From: Lepidodermella squamata
Taxonomy: Eukaryota > Gastrotricha
Reading direction: 5' to 3'
DNA: 64,000 nucleotides
NCBI GenBank assembly: GCA_047495785.1
Contig: JBLDXI010000015.1
Span: 2,356,001-2,420,000 of the forward strand
Made by a program: the position numbers and the translations under genes. Numbering within the stretch: position 1 is the stretch's first letter; the number at the start of each line of letters is the position of its first letter. The notes below the pieces were generated by a model. That model ran no database searches, was not told where the DNA came from, and worked only from the letters and a program-made list of their open reading frames with translations. This document shows, piece after piece, positions 46,217-57,337 of this stretch.

Positions 46217-46592
46217 GGCCACGAATGTCAGCAATACAACTGTACAAATGATGTCACGCAGACGAACAGACATATGCACACGTAGACACACACACATGTA
46301 CACACATAGGGTTAAGAGCTAACATAACCAGAACTGAGAAGCCAACTATACAAAGCTGAAAGTTAAGGTTGAGAAACTTTAACCACTCAGAGCTAAGAGC
46401 TAAGAACTATACAAAACTGTACACCTGCCTGCTCGCAGTAAATAAAAACAAAAAGCAAAGAAACAAATATAATACACTAAGTACTCAGTACTCGATACTC
46501 GATATCGTCAGCAGTCAATGGTTGGATCGTCCTTAAACCGTGATTAACGCAAGACACCGGGCGGAGCCGTTTAATGTAACAATTTAAACTCC

Positions 46593-46600
46593 TATATATA
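46593..46600 (-). promoter_or_regulatory. TATA box of the Helitron gene
   Basis: TATATATA on the minus strand, about 380 bp upstream of the proposed start codon at 46216. Confidence 0.45.
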
Positions 46601-46700
46601 AACGCAAGTTAAAATTGTCATTCTCTCTGCATAGAGAAGTTGTGCAAGAGGCCTGAGGACATGAAGTCCTTCCATAACACACGGACGCTAGACGGCGGTT

Positions 46701-46979
46701 CAAAACTGCCGCTGCGCGCCGCCAAAATAAAAATTTAAACTTTTCAGTTTTTAACACATGTTTGATTAAATTTTAATTTTACAAATTAAAAAAAATTATT
46801 GATCAAATTATTCAATTTAAAAAATTTATTTTAGGAAATCGGGGGTAAGAAGCGCTTTTCGAAAGGGAAGTATTTTCTTAGTAGATTAGATTCAAATGAA
46901 ATATTCGATAAAATAACATTTTTGTAAACTGAAGAAATGACCAAGTTCAAATTCTTCAAAGATTCAAGAAATCATTCTG
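46701..46979. other. Flank of the Helitron
   Basis: AT-rich sequence; nothing recognised apart from a GC-rich inverted stretch near 46690-46725. Confidence 0.35.
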
Positions 46980-47262
46980 CCGCACTCGGTTTTGGGCCGG
47001 GACTTGGTACAGTTATCGGGTAGGGCGATGGTTGTAGGATGACCCAAGCCCGGCGATAACCAAGCCCAGGGGTCCGATTCCAGAGTGTGGTGCTGAACAA
47101 TAGCACTGGTTCCCATTGTTCTCCGGCGTGCTCGGGACAACACCTAGGCCGGCCCGTGTGCAGCGGAGCGGCAAATCAATGTTATACCTGTCTGCGTCCG
47201 GGCCGGTCGGATCGCGTACCTGCAGAATTCGGACTCGGGCCTAACAGATAGACCTTCATATA
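46980..47262 (+). ncRNA. GC-rich structured segment, possible ncRNA gene (SRP-like?)
   Basis: About 280 bp of clearly higher GC than its neighbours, without a coding frame and with many complementary blocks (GGGCCGGG.. and ..CCCGGCG; CCGGCCCG.. and CGGGCCGG). A segment CGGAGCGGCAAATC followed by TCGGATCGCG recalls the helix 8 region of SRP RNA, but the match is partial. The strand is a guess. Confidence 0.25.
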
Positions 47263-47772
47263 TATTACACGTATTTCGCGCTATGAGCTGTCAGCTTATG
47301 AGTAATACGTAATCCTATAGAAACGATATCGATTCCAAGTATCGATTTTACAAATCAGCGATCAGCCGCCTTGGAACCCAACGTCGATTATTTTTCTACG
47401 TAGCTTAGGGCGCCAGGTCTAAAAAAAAAATCCTCCGCTCAGGGAGGGCATCAGTATCGATCAAAAACCAAAAACGCCGAAATCGCAAAGAATCTGAAAA
47501 ATTTAGTGCTGGAACTTCATTTTTAGTGGTGGAAATAATTTGAGCCATTATTTCTGGACAACTTTCTCCATGGTTTTAGTCTGATTATCTGATAGTGTTT
47601 GGCCCAACAAAAGGTCAGAATGCCAGGAACACTTTTATTTCACGAATCAATTATGTTCCTTATTGACTTCGTTTTAGGTTAACTGGTATTTTAGATCTTG
47701 TTTCCATGCTCGGTTTTCCAATGCATCAAAAATAAGAATTTTCACATGTCACGCTTAACATCGAATTAATGA
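47263..47772. other. Downstream flank of the second Cys-loop gene
   Basis: No gene recognised; poly-A context not resolved. Confidence 0.35.
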
Positions 47773-50664
47773 TCATAAATGGTCGACCTTGACCATGCCC
47801 ATCTCTTCTGTGCTATTGAAATCGTCATTCAAGTACAAATAATTGACCCAGTAGACAATATTGAACACAATGAACAACAGCGGAAATGTAACCCGCGAAA
47901 AATTCTCAATGCGCCCAGCAACTCCGACGCGCCAATCGTTCGGAAATCGAATCGGCAAAACAGACGGCAGCAGGTCGAAAGCAAAGCGCTTCGGCGTATC
48001 GTAACGCGGCGTTGAAATTTCGTACGTCGGCGATTTGTCTTCATCATCGTCATCGCTGTCGTAGCAGTCGGAGATTTGCCGCTGTAGGACTTTGCTAACA
48101 ATGCGCTGCCTCGTTTTTCGCAGCGACTCAGCCGCGTAGGAAACGATTGCGAATTCAACCAAGCTTAAAAATACCATTAAGTAGCAGACCATTAGATAGA
48201 TATCGAGGGCTTTAAGGTACGAAACTCTAGGCAGGTGAGTTTCCTGGAAGTTCAACGTAACCATGGCTAGGTTGATGGTTACACACAGGGTGACTCGAGC
48301 TGGGGCCGATTGGCGGGGTAGCCAGAATGAAATCCAAGAGCTGACGGTCATTAAACAAGCTGGCAGATAGATTTGGATGAGGTAGAACCCGGCTTTTCGC
48401 GAGAAGAAGAAGTCGATGATAAGTCGCGAGTGGTTGAGCCCGTCGTGGCTGATGGTCACGTTTTCGGAGATGCGGAAGCCGCTCATGTGGTAGTGGATCA
48501 GCGAGGCGCCCTGGGCGAACGAGGCGGCGTGTGACACGTCCTCTTTGCCGTCGTGGCTGTGCATTTGCCAGTAGAAGATGACGTCGGTGACCGGTTGCGA
48601 GTAAGCTTCCATAGCCATGTAGCATTTTTGCGAATCGAATGGAAATTCGCGAAAATCCTGAATGGAATTAAATTATTTTTATTATTGATTTTAAATTATG
48701 AAACTTTCATTTTACCTCTATTTAATTTCTTAGCAGCTAACGAAATTTTGAAATTTCAATATTTTTCATCCACCTTAAAAAAATCACTGTTTCCAAAATG
48801 ATAAGTTTTTAAATCGATCGAATTTAGATTTTTCCAGCAGCAAAACTATCAAAAATCTGGAGAAATTCGGGACGACCGGGTAAAATACCGAAAATTACCG
48901 AACCAGTTACCATCGGGTTTTTCCGGGTTTTTTCTAATAAATTTTTCATTTCTTCAATAAAATCGTGGATAAGTGACTGCAGATTCTTCCGGTAGGTTCA
49001 TTTTTTTAATTACTTAATTTCCCACTAAAAACTGCATAATTGAAAAGGTTGCGCAAATTTTGGGACACGGTATATTATTCATTACTGATCAGGAGAGTAA
49101 AAATCGGAAATGACCAGCAATCAGGAATTGTTGACTTGATGGATTTATTGAATTTTATGAGCTAATTTGTATCTCTAATTAAGCAATCAGCATTCAGTCA
49201 AAAATCAGCATACCATGTTGCAAAATGCCGTAATCGTCATCCTACAGCTTTGCTGAATATGACCTCGAGGATCTACATCACAGATTATAAAAAATAGATT
49301 TTTCGAAAATTGAACGAAAAATTATCCATAATTTTTTTACCAAGCTCTAGGAATGCATTGGCTTTGGTGACTTCGTGGAACGATCCGTATTTAGCGTTGA
49401 TGATGTAGGTATCCGGTTGCCAAATCATCATGATGTTTTCATCGGCGATATTAACGACCTCGTTGTCGTCCGAGTGCCATTGCAAGCGAGGATCGTCCCA
49501 GGCTTGCAGCAGGTAAAAGTCGACCGTATAGTCCATATCTACCTCGGATAGAGCCGAGACTCGAGTGATGTACACTGCGATCGAAACTCGAACCGCCTCA
49601 CCTGGAAAAAATATTATTATTTAAAAAAATATGTTTCTAATGCTGGCTGGCTCCTGTAATTTAATTGAGACCGTCATTTATTTACCAAATCAAATTGAAA
49701 ATAATGGATTTTTTTTTAATTTTAAATTTTCAAATTTGGAGACAAGCTTCACTCTTAATTTTAAGTTTCGTATCCTAATTACGAGCCTATACTAATATTT
49801 ATTCGCGGCCGACTCTAGGCAGTACGGTAGACGAAGTTCGGTGATTTCAGACTGTATAACTCTCCAAATGCCCAATGCCAAAAGATTAATTTAATAATAA
49901 TAATCATGCAATTTTTTATAAGGTCGAAATAAAACAGCGGCTGATTATCTGAGCTTTATTTTCTTCAAAAGTCCCATCTCCATTTCAGGGCGAATCTTGA
50001 ATTTAACGTGTGAGGGTCCGAATTTTTTTAATTGCCGAAAAATCCGGTTTAATTCCTGAAACTCCTTAAAAATCAGAGAAAATAATAATAATAATAATTC
50101 AGAAAAAATCGAGAATAACCTTGCTCACCTTTGGCACAAATTTAAGCGAAATCCTAATTTTTCAACTTTCGAAAAACTTTTTTTGCCACAAAATTTACCG
50201 CTCGCTAAGTTACATTTCGTGGAAATTCAATTTATAGCTATTTCTTATTAGGGGTAGCTTCGGTTTTATCAAGGGAGAACATTAGTTTCCTTGATTGATC
50301 AGTAATGAAATTTCCCAGGTAAATAGAATGTCTTACCTTTGTAAGAGGGACGAAATCTCTGATCGTAATCATTGGTAGCTAACGAGCGCAGGATCGAATC
50401 GAAAGTCTGCGGCTCGCAGGTGGAGCAATTTTCATGGTACTGATTGTAAGCCTCTATATCAGCTTCTGACAGATGAAAATCTTCATTCGCATCGATGCGA
50501 TCAAACTCAACATCGCCTGCAATTGATTCGACCTGCTACAGTCGCCAAAAATTGTTATAAAATAAATGGGTCTAACTCGTTTCCTTTACCTGACTCTCAA
50601 TGGATCCAATAGTCAACAATTGAAAAATAGCAAAAGTAATTAGGGATAGAGTAAGGCGAAGCAT
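47773..50664 (-). CDS. Cys-loop ligand-gated ion channel subunit, anion-type (491 aa, 5 exons)
   Basis: Exons are 50664-50590, 50532-50337, 49601-49341, 49272-49214 and 48657-47773; phases agree. A signal peptide (MLRLTLSLITF) precedes an acidic N-terminal region and the extracellular domain (DYTVDFYLLQAWDD, MMIWQPDTYI). The disulfide loop is CNMDFREFPFDSQKC, 13 residues between the cysteines, assembled from two exons. M2 reads PARVTLCVTINLAM, keeping the Pro-Ala-Arg anion signature but with a Cys and Asn unlike the gene at 26350. The M3-M4 loop contains an acidic DSDDDDED run. It shares the intron after the RPxYxG motif with the other channel gene, so the two are related. Part of the intron 48658-49213 is a repeat copy. 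Likely a chloride channel subunit; ligand unknown. Confidence 0.9.
48835..49078. repeat. Copy of the mariner-like repeat in a channel-gene intron
   Basis: Core AAAATACCGAAAATTACCGAACC and end GCGCAAATTTTGGGACACGGTA match the element at 26981-27369. The other terminus is not visible. Confidence 0.65.
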
Positions 50665-50937
50665 AATGTCTATATTTTGCAAAAATAATACTCGAATAAA
50701 TTGTCTTTTATTATTCGCAAAATGGCTGTTTTTCTTTACTGATCAATATGAGGTGTCATCGCTGCCAACGTCAATCAACGTGTTTTTCTTCCAGATTAAT
50801 TTTAATTATCAACTGGCAGTGCAAGGAAAGTTGTTATGCCAGTGAATTCTCATGTTATTCACCTGCCTCTAAATGATGATATATTTCGACAGCGCTTTTG
50901 TATTCTTATCTGCGATTTGGTCGACCGAAAGTGTCTA
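50665..50937. other. Upstream of the channel gene
   Basis: No gene or clear promoter motif seen. Confidence 0.35.
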
Positions 50938-51010
50938 GGTTCTGTGGTGTAGTGGTTTAGCACTCTGGACTTTGAATCCAGCGACCCGAGTTCGACTCTC
51001 GGCAGGACCT
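50938..51010 (+). tRNA. tRNA-Gln (TTG), solitary
   Basis: Acceptor GGTTCTG/CAGGACC, anticodon loop CTTTGAA, T-arm CCGAGTTCGACTCTCGG. Intact and not part of the clusters. Confidence 0.93.
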
Positions 51011-51457
51011 TAATATTTTTTCTACTAGTTTTTATTATTTTTATTTTTTCATCCCAGTTTTCAATTTCATGACTTTTAATTACTTTTACCATAGACCGAA
51101 AAAACGTGGAGTTGATGTAAAAAAAATGAAAAGTTTGGTCATCAGAGAACTATCGCGATTTTGGTAAATTGCCTTATAGCAAGTCATTGCAATCTGAGAG
51201 CGAAGTCGAATAAACTTATTAAGCTTCAAACCTACTTGTTATTATAATTTTCTGGCTAAATTTACATCTAGGGCAATAAATGCCCTGAAAATTCATTATT
51301 ACCCTTTTTCACTTGATGACACCACGAAGAGTGATGATCAATTAATACCTTTACACCACGCAGTAATCAAATAAAAACGCCACCTTAATGACCTGACCTA
51401 TAATTTATTATCATTTTCACGACGCATACAGCAATAAAAAAATCAGAGATAAAGAAG

Positions 51458-52648
51458 TCATGTCTTCTTTTTCGACACATCAATGCTGTCAATTGTGGTA
51501 GCCAGACGGTCGCTGTGAGAACCAATCGAGAGCAACAGGTGCTTGAGGAACTCGCGTTCTTGAGTTAGGATAGCTGAGTGACGATTCATGACATCAGAGT
51601 CGAGGTGCTCGCGAATTTCTCGCTCCAAATGCGACAAAACGCCACGGAACATCCGAAATGAACTGCAAATATTCTGAAAAATAATAAATTAAAATATCAA
51701 AATAAATTATGAGCAGAATTTTTTTTAATAAACAATTTGCATAAACACGCATTATAATATTTTTTTAAATTCAATTTAAAATATGAAATAAATCCATTCA
51801 ATCCTGCCGAATTTTAGTGCGAAATTCCGCAGCTGGCATTTCAAATTCCGCCATTCTTATAAATTGTGAGAAAATTTGATAAAATTGAGCTAATAATTTT
51901 AGGAATTAAGGAAAACATTCACCACCTGATTTGCCTTTTGCAGAGCTGAATTTCTTCCCTGAATGCTCTCCTCCAGCTGCAACACTCGAGCTTCGTTTTT
52001 CTTCATTACAGCCATTTGAGCGTCTACGAAAAAATATGTAAAATGAAATGAAAAAAGTTAATTCGAACCTTTTTTCTCGAGTTCAGCTGCCTGTTGTTCA
52101 TTTTCAACCTTCAGCTTTGCAATCTGAGCCTTCAAATGAGCATGATAAGCCATGTCGCGAGTTTTGAACTGCTCGTGCCGCTTAGCCTTGTCGTCGTTGT
52201 CGTGGCGACTGGCGGCCTTCAACCGCTCATTTTCCCGCACCAGCGCCGCATTCGTCGACGTCCAGCCGTTTGTAGCCACCCTGTGCAGGTCTTCCAATTT
52301 CGACTTCTCCCGTACCAACTCGGAGCGATCAACAGTCAGCCGCGCGTTGTCACCCTTAACCCTAGCCAACTCGGATCGAAATTGTTCCAACTCAGCCTTC
52401 AGGCTCGTAATTTCCTCGGAGCAACACTCGTGATTTTTCAGCTCAGCAGCCTCAGCCGTCGAATCGCAGTGGTCGTCGTAGTTATCAGCATCGATGCCGT
52501 AGAATTGAGCGATTGCTGCGATGAATTGATCACTGGGACGTTCGCGTAAAAACGCCGAAATTAAGCTGGACGGCAGCTTGCAACGAGACAAAATTTCGCG
52601 GTGAGCTTTCTGTCTCGAATCATTATCGAAATTCGTCAAATCGTTCAT
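51458..52648 (-). CDS. Coiled-coil protein 1 (297 aa, 3 exons)
   Basis: Exons are 52648-52069, 52023-51926 and 51673-51458; phases agree (298 codons). The N-terminal 55 residues (MNDLTNFDNDSRQKAH, then a hydrophobic helix with LPSSLISAFLRERP) look like a small globular head. Residues about 70-225 are heptad-rich (Leu, Glu, Lys, Arg), for example ITSLKAELEQFRSELARVKG, a long coiled coil. The last exon adds a helix with LSHLEREIREHL and ends DVSKKKT. No family recognised. Two similar genes follow at 52800 and 56145 on the same strand. Confidence 0.7.
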
Positions 52649-52799
52649 TTTTAAAACAAATTTCTAAGAAAAGAAAATGGAAAAATTGAAGTTTTTGGTT
52701 TTTATTTTGATTAACATTATTTATTGAGTGAACGAGATGAAACAAGAACAGAATTATTGAATTGAAGGTTAGTCCGATTTGGTCGAATTTCAACTTTGA

Positions 52800-54927
52800 T
52801 TAGCGGTTTTGAAGCTGCTGAATTTTCATCTCGAGTTCGGCGACCTTCTTAGCTTGTTTTTCAATCAGGCGCGCATGTTCATGCCACATAGACCTGCCTG
52901 GAAGTTCAGGTGCATCAGCGCCAGCACCGCGAGCTAGATCAAAAAAGTTCAAGAATCATTACACCATGTCCCATAGGTAACGCAAGCAAAAAAATCACGG
53001 AAAAGGGTTCAGAAACTCTAAAATGAGAGACGAAGTCCCGCCTCACAGGCCAGAAAAAATTTAGAAATTTTTTAAAAAATCACAGCATATTTTCCCGGCA
53101 ACCCTGATGAATTTCAACCTATTTTTCTATCAATCGACTGCGGTCATAGCGGCCATATCTCTTGTTTATTAAAAAATCCGGAGAAAGTTGGTCTAACCCC
53201 GTAAAATACCGAAAATTACCGATCTAGTAGCAATCGGGGTTTTCCGAGATTTCTCCGGTTATTTCTTCGGCTAAATCACGGATTAAGGATGTCAAAGGTT
53301 GTTTTCGAAGCGTAAAATTTATCAATTGAACAATCAACTGGTTCTCAACTCAAGAAAATGTTCAAAAGTTCAAGCTTATTGAAATTTTCGCACCAATCTA
53401 CGATTAATAAAAAATGAAAGGATAGCTCAGAAAATTCTCTATCGAATATATTTGGATTTTGGCGCGTGAAAAATAAACAGAAATTAATGTTGCGCACTTC
53501 CCAACTTTTGAGGAGCGAGTGCACGAACTCTCAACTAGCGCGCAAAATTTAAGGTGCGCGTAAAACTTATTTATTTCAGCTTTTCGCGCGATAACAACAT
53601 ATTCAATCGATAGAGAATTGTCAGAAAAATTGTTCAGTTTAAATACCGACGCGATATTTAAAAGAAACCCTTTGACATTTTCGCGCGCGGTTTTAAATTT
53701 GTTGAAAAAATGATTCAACTGATGCGCATGACCCAAGTCCTGGTTTTTTAACAAATTTTACACCGCGCGCGAAGACGTCAAAGGGTTACTTTTAAATATT
53801 GCGTTGGTTTTTATTCTGAACAATAATTCTGACTATTCTCTATCGATTGAATATAGTGTTCTCGCGGGAAAAAAATAAAATAAAACAGTATTACGTGCAC
53901 CTTAAATTCCACGCGGTGGTTAGAAGCGCGCACAAGCGCAAATGGAAAGTTGGAGTGCGCGTAAATTTTAATTTTTCTCGGTATAGAAACCCCATATTCA
54001 TTTGATAGAGAATTATTTGAGCTTCATTTTGGAATAAAAACCGCTCGGATATTCGAAAATTGCCCTTTGACATCTGCGCGCGGCCAAAATTTTGTTTAAA
54101 ATTGCCGACTTAGCGTTTTGCACTTCACTTTACCATCCAATTGCGCAATCTACGCATGGGGGCCGGACGGACTAATAGCCCGGAATTTAGCAAATAATTC
54201 GAGTATATATTTTAATCAATGCCTAGACTCGCTATTCTGCCAAAAACCACTCCTTAATTATTGCATACACGCAATACGAAAATTTCCCGAGTATTTTCAA
54301 ATATTAATTAAAAAAGTGTAAAAAGTAACTTGAAATTGGCTTTGTTTTGCTCAATTTTCTCTACTTTGTAGTAGACCCCAAGATGGAACTATTTATTCAT
54401 GAAAAGAAAAGTTTACCTTCTTCAGCAGAAATCCTTATGGTATCCTCCAGCTTGCGGTTTTTATCGCCCAGCCTCTCGATTTCGCGCTGCATCTGCGCCA
54501 AACGGCTGCGGAAGCAGAATGACGAATGCCGTTCACCTTGGCAGTTGCAATTGATTTTGATGACGCCATTCTTCTTGTCAGATTTCGCAACAAATCCAAC
54601 AGTTACAACGCACCGGCTATTCGGCCTCGCGCTTTTCTCCTCGACTCGCGACGCCTTCTTCGCCAAGTTGATAGGCTGCGCATCGATCTTCTGGCTGATT
54701 TCAGCACGCGGCTGAACGACCGGTCCGTGTTCAACCGGCGTTGATCTCAGGCGATCGAAGCTATTTCCATGAGCCATATTAATTTCACGATTAAGCAGAT
54801 ATCTACTCCAAACACAGTCCGGGACGCCCTGCATAAAATGCTTTTCACGGATGAGACGGCGCTGAATGCCGATCGTGGAAGCCGCAGAAGACGAGGCAAC
54901 AAGTGGCAGGGACGAGTTACGATGCAT
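52800..54927 (-). CDS. Coiled-coil protein 2 (214 aa, 2 exons)
   Basis: Exons are 54927-54417 and 52933-52800 with an intron of 1,483 nt; phases agree. MHRNSSLPLVASSS opens the frame; an upstream Met would add a hydrophobic segment. Residues about 65-130 are basic and low-complexity. A CNCQGERHSSFCF patch precedes a coiled coil (LAQMQREIERLGDKNRKLEDTI). The last exon gives SMWHEHARLIEKQAKKVAEL, similar in spacing to the end of coiled-coil protein 3. Extra exons could be hidden in the long intron. No family recognised. Confidence 0.55.
52963..53310. repeat. Copy of the mariner-like repeat in the intron of coiled-coil gene 2
   Basis: Left end TACACCATGTCCCATAGGTAACGCAAGC matches the element terminus, followed by the AAAGGGTTCAGAAACTC block and the core AAAATACCGAAAATTACCGA. 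The right terminus is not seen. Confidence 0.65.
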
Positions 54928-56144
54928 AGGTATCGCACGATTTATTGATAAGCAAAGTTCGGGAAATAATAACACGACCAGAATGTTGATTTTGAGAAAT
55001 GAAATGAAATTTCTCGATCGGTAGATATCAGGTGTTTCACGGACGGATGAATTCATCGCGCGGTTACCTTTATGCCGCCCGTATAATTGCACCTGCGCTC
55101 GCGTGCATGTCAGGGTGCGTGCGTGAGGTGTGCGCGCATTGCGCAATAATAATTAATTGCTCCTTCCAGACACACACCTGCATCGATTTGAGGCGTGAGA
55201 AATCAGTGGCAAGTCAAATTAAGGTGGTCGATTTGCGTTCAAAGGCCTCAGCGAAGCGCGGAACGCCGTTGGTGTTACGAAGAAGCTAGACTGATAATTT
55301 ACATTTTGAAATTCAATTCAACTGAAATTGTGAACCATTAAAAGAAATATTTTTAAGAGATGCTCATTATTGGGCAATAGGCATTCTGATTTACAGCATC
55401 TCCTATAAATCACGCAGGCAATGAAATTACACGCGGATAATTGGTCAGAGATCTTGAGTCGCGTCTCACGGCCTGAAATATTCGGAATTATGACATGAAT
55501 CTAATAATTTTGGCATTAAACTTGTTACAGGAAAAAAATCCGGAAAATGTGATCAAACTGGGTAAAATACTAAGAATTACCGATGGGTTTTACCGGGCTT
55601 TCTTTGGTAATTTGTTTTTAATTTCTTCGATGAAAACTCGGTTGAAGGGCGGGAAATTCAACGATTTTTACTGAGGCGACCACCTCGCGACGAGGCTGGA
55701 AATCAAATTCCTACTAACTGCCTGCCCACCCAATGCTCCTGAGCGCCGACTATCAGGATAAACTTCAAAGCAATCAATCGGCTGTGATATTTTAGTCTAG
55801 AAGTGGTTTTAGCCTTAATCGCGCCGAGTCGATTAAACCTAAAGCAAGCCTCCACTTTTCCACCTGGTTTCCATTAAAATAGTTGGACGTTAAAAAAAAA
55901 CAGCGCAATTTCAATCGAATAATATTATTTACTTCCCGTCAAGGGGTCGGACGAAAATTATGAAGCAATAATAATTGAAAAAAAAGTTGAAAGTATACAA
56001 TGCTCGATATAAAGTCAACACGCTGAAAAATTACAAATAATTACAACTCTGAGCCATCGTTTCTCTCCCTTTAAACTATTAATTCTAAGCGTGATCAGCT
56101 GCAGCTCCAGCACCGCTTATCGATTTATTTCCGATTATTCGCCA
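54928..56144. other. Intergenic between coiled-coil genes
   Basis: Contains a partial copy of the repeat core near 55530-55630. No gene recognised; the ORF at 55032-55289 is unsupported. Confidence 0.4.
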
Positions 56145-57337
56145 TTATTGACGCTGCAAAGCAGACAGCGCATGCTTGGAGCGGTCAATCTCCCTGGCTA
56201 ATTCCGGAATATGTCGGCGATGAACGAGACCATTCGGCACTCTGCTCGGCTGGGCTTCGTACTGGGCTAAAAAATTTAAGAAATTTATTTATTAATTGCT
56301 GGTAATTGATGAATAATACTAAGGGTTTTCTTATAGTCCGTTTCCGAATAAAAAAAATATTAAATAATTTCAATAATTTTAAAATTTTTAAAATTTTTAA
56401 TTTTAATTTCAATTTAATAATAATTTCAAAATATTCATGTTGTGTTATAAAAACTTATAAAAAAATTACTTTTTATCGGTGAAACCGCCCGATCGGAGAG
56501 CTTCTTTGGCTTCAGTTGCCGCTTTAGATTTTCAATTTCCAAACGCATGGCGTTTTGCTTCTTGAGTTCGAATTCTTTCAGGGCTTCGAATTTTTTCCGA
56601 TTTTCCTCCTTCAAATTCGCGTTATATGACTTGAATTCGCTTCTAGCATCGGATTCCCACTTTTCCATAACTTCCCGCAGTCTTCGCTGCTCGCCTTCCT
56701 TCCAATTGTCCAACATTCGCATTTTAGCCGCCAGATTTTCCTCCTCTGATTTCTTCCAAATTTCCAAATTTTCCTTTAACTGCAAGACTTGTTCCTCCCT
56801 TGATTTCAGCGCGTCTTCCAATTCTTTCAAATTTAGCAACCGCGCGCGTTCCCATTCGGCAAATTCCTGTTTCAGACGCTCCAATTCGGCGACTTGTTTC
56901 CGATAATCTTCCTCGCAAATCGTAACATCCGAATTTTGTAAACAAACACTGCTGTTTGACACTTCGGCTTCGAGTTTTGAATTGAACCTGGCAAATTTAT
57001 CGCTGCAGTTCGAATTTGATGATTCGCAAATTATGGTCTTGCTATTTTCTAAATCACTAATAATTGTAGGCTTAATGTCTTCTTTGCAGGCCACACTAGC
57101 CCGCCAGGCTTCGATCTCAAGTCGCATAGCATCGACTTGAAGTTGAAGTTGTAAACAGTCGCCTTCCAGCGCTTTTTTCTCGCCCTTAATCGTGCTGATT
57201 TCTTGCTTTTGACGACGCAGAAAATCGATGAGGCCTCGATTGGCGGCGATTAAAGGAAATTTCTTCCGAATAAGATCGATCAGCTCCTTTGGCAGGCCGC
57301 ATTCTTCGTACTGGCGGGCGAAAGTTTCGTTCATCAT
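56145..57337 (-). CDS. Coiled-coil protein 3 (329 aa, 2 exons)
   Basis: Exons are 57337-56470 and 56266-56145; phases agree (330 codons). The start MMNETFARQYEECGLPKEL is used; an upstream Met (57391) is possible. Residues about 1-45 form a small head with LPKELIDLIRKKFPLI. Residues 50-85 and about 145-275 are long heptad stretches (QVAELERLKQEFAEWERAR, KENLEIWKKSEEENLAAKM, ENRKKFEALKEFELKKQN), so the protein should be a rod. The tail reads NGLVHRRHIPELAREIDRSK. Head-rod-tail layout and position suggest kinship with coiled-coil protein 1. No family recognised. Confidence 0.7.

Larger units (their letters stand above)
39668..46700 (-). mobile_element. Helitron (rolling-circle transposon), complete 3' end, 5' end approximate
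   Basis: On the minus strand the element ends with a hairpin (39679-39699), a 7-base spacer and CTAG at 39671-39668, followed by T, the classic Helitron CTRR-plus-T terminus. It encodes a Rep/helicase protein (40608-46216) and a second gene (39805-40427). A TATA box (TATATATAGG) lies at 46600-46591. The 5' terminus, expected as A followed by TC, was not fixed; 46700 is an estimate. Confidence 0.8.
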
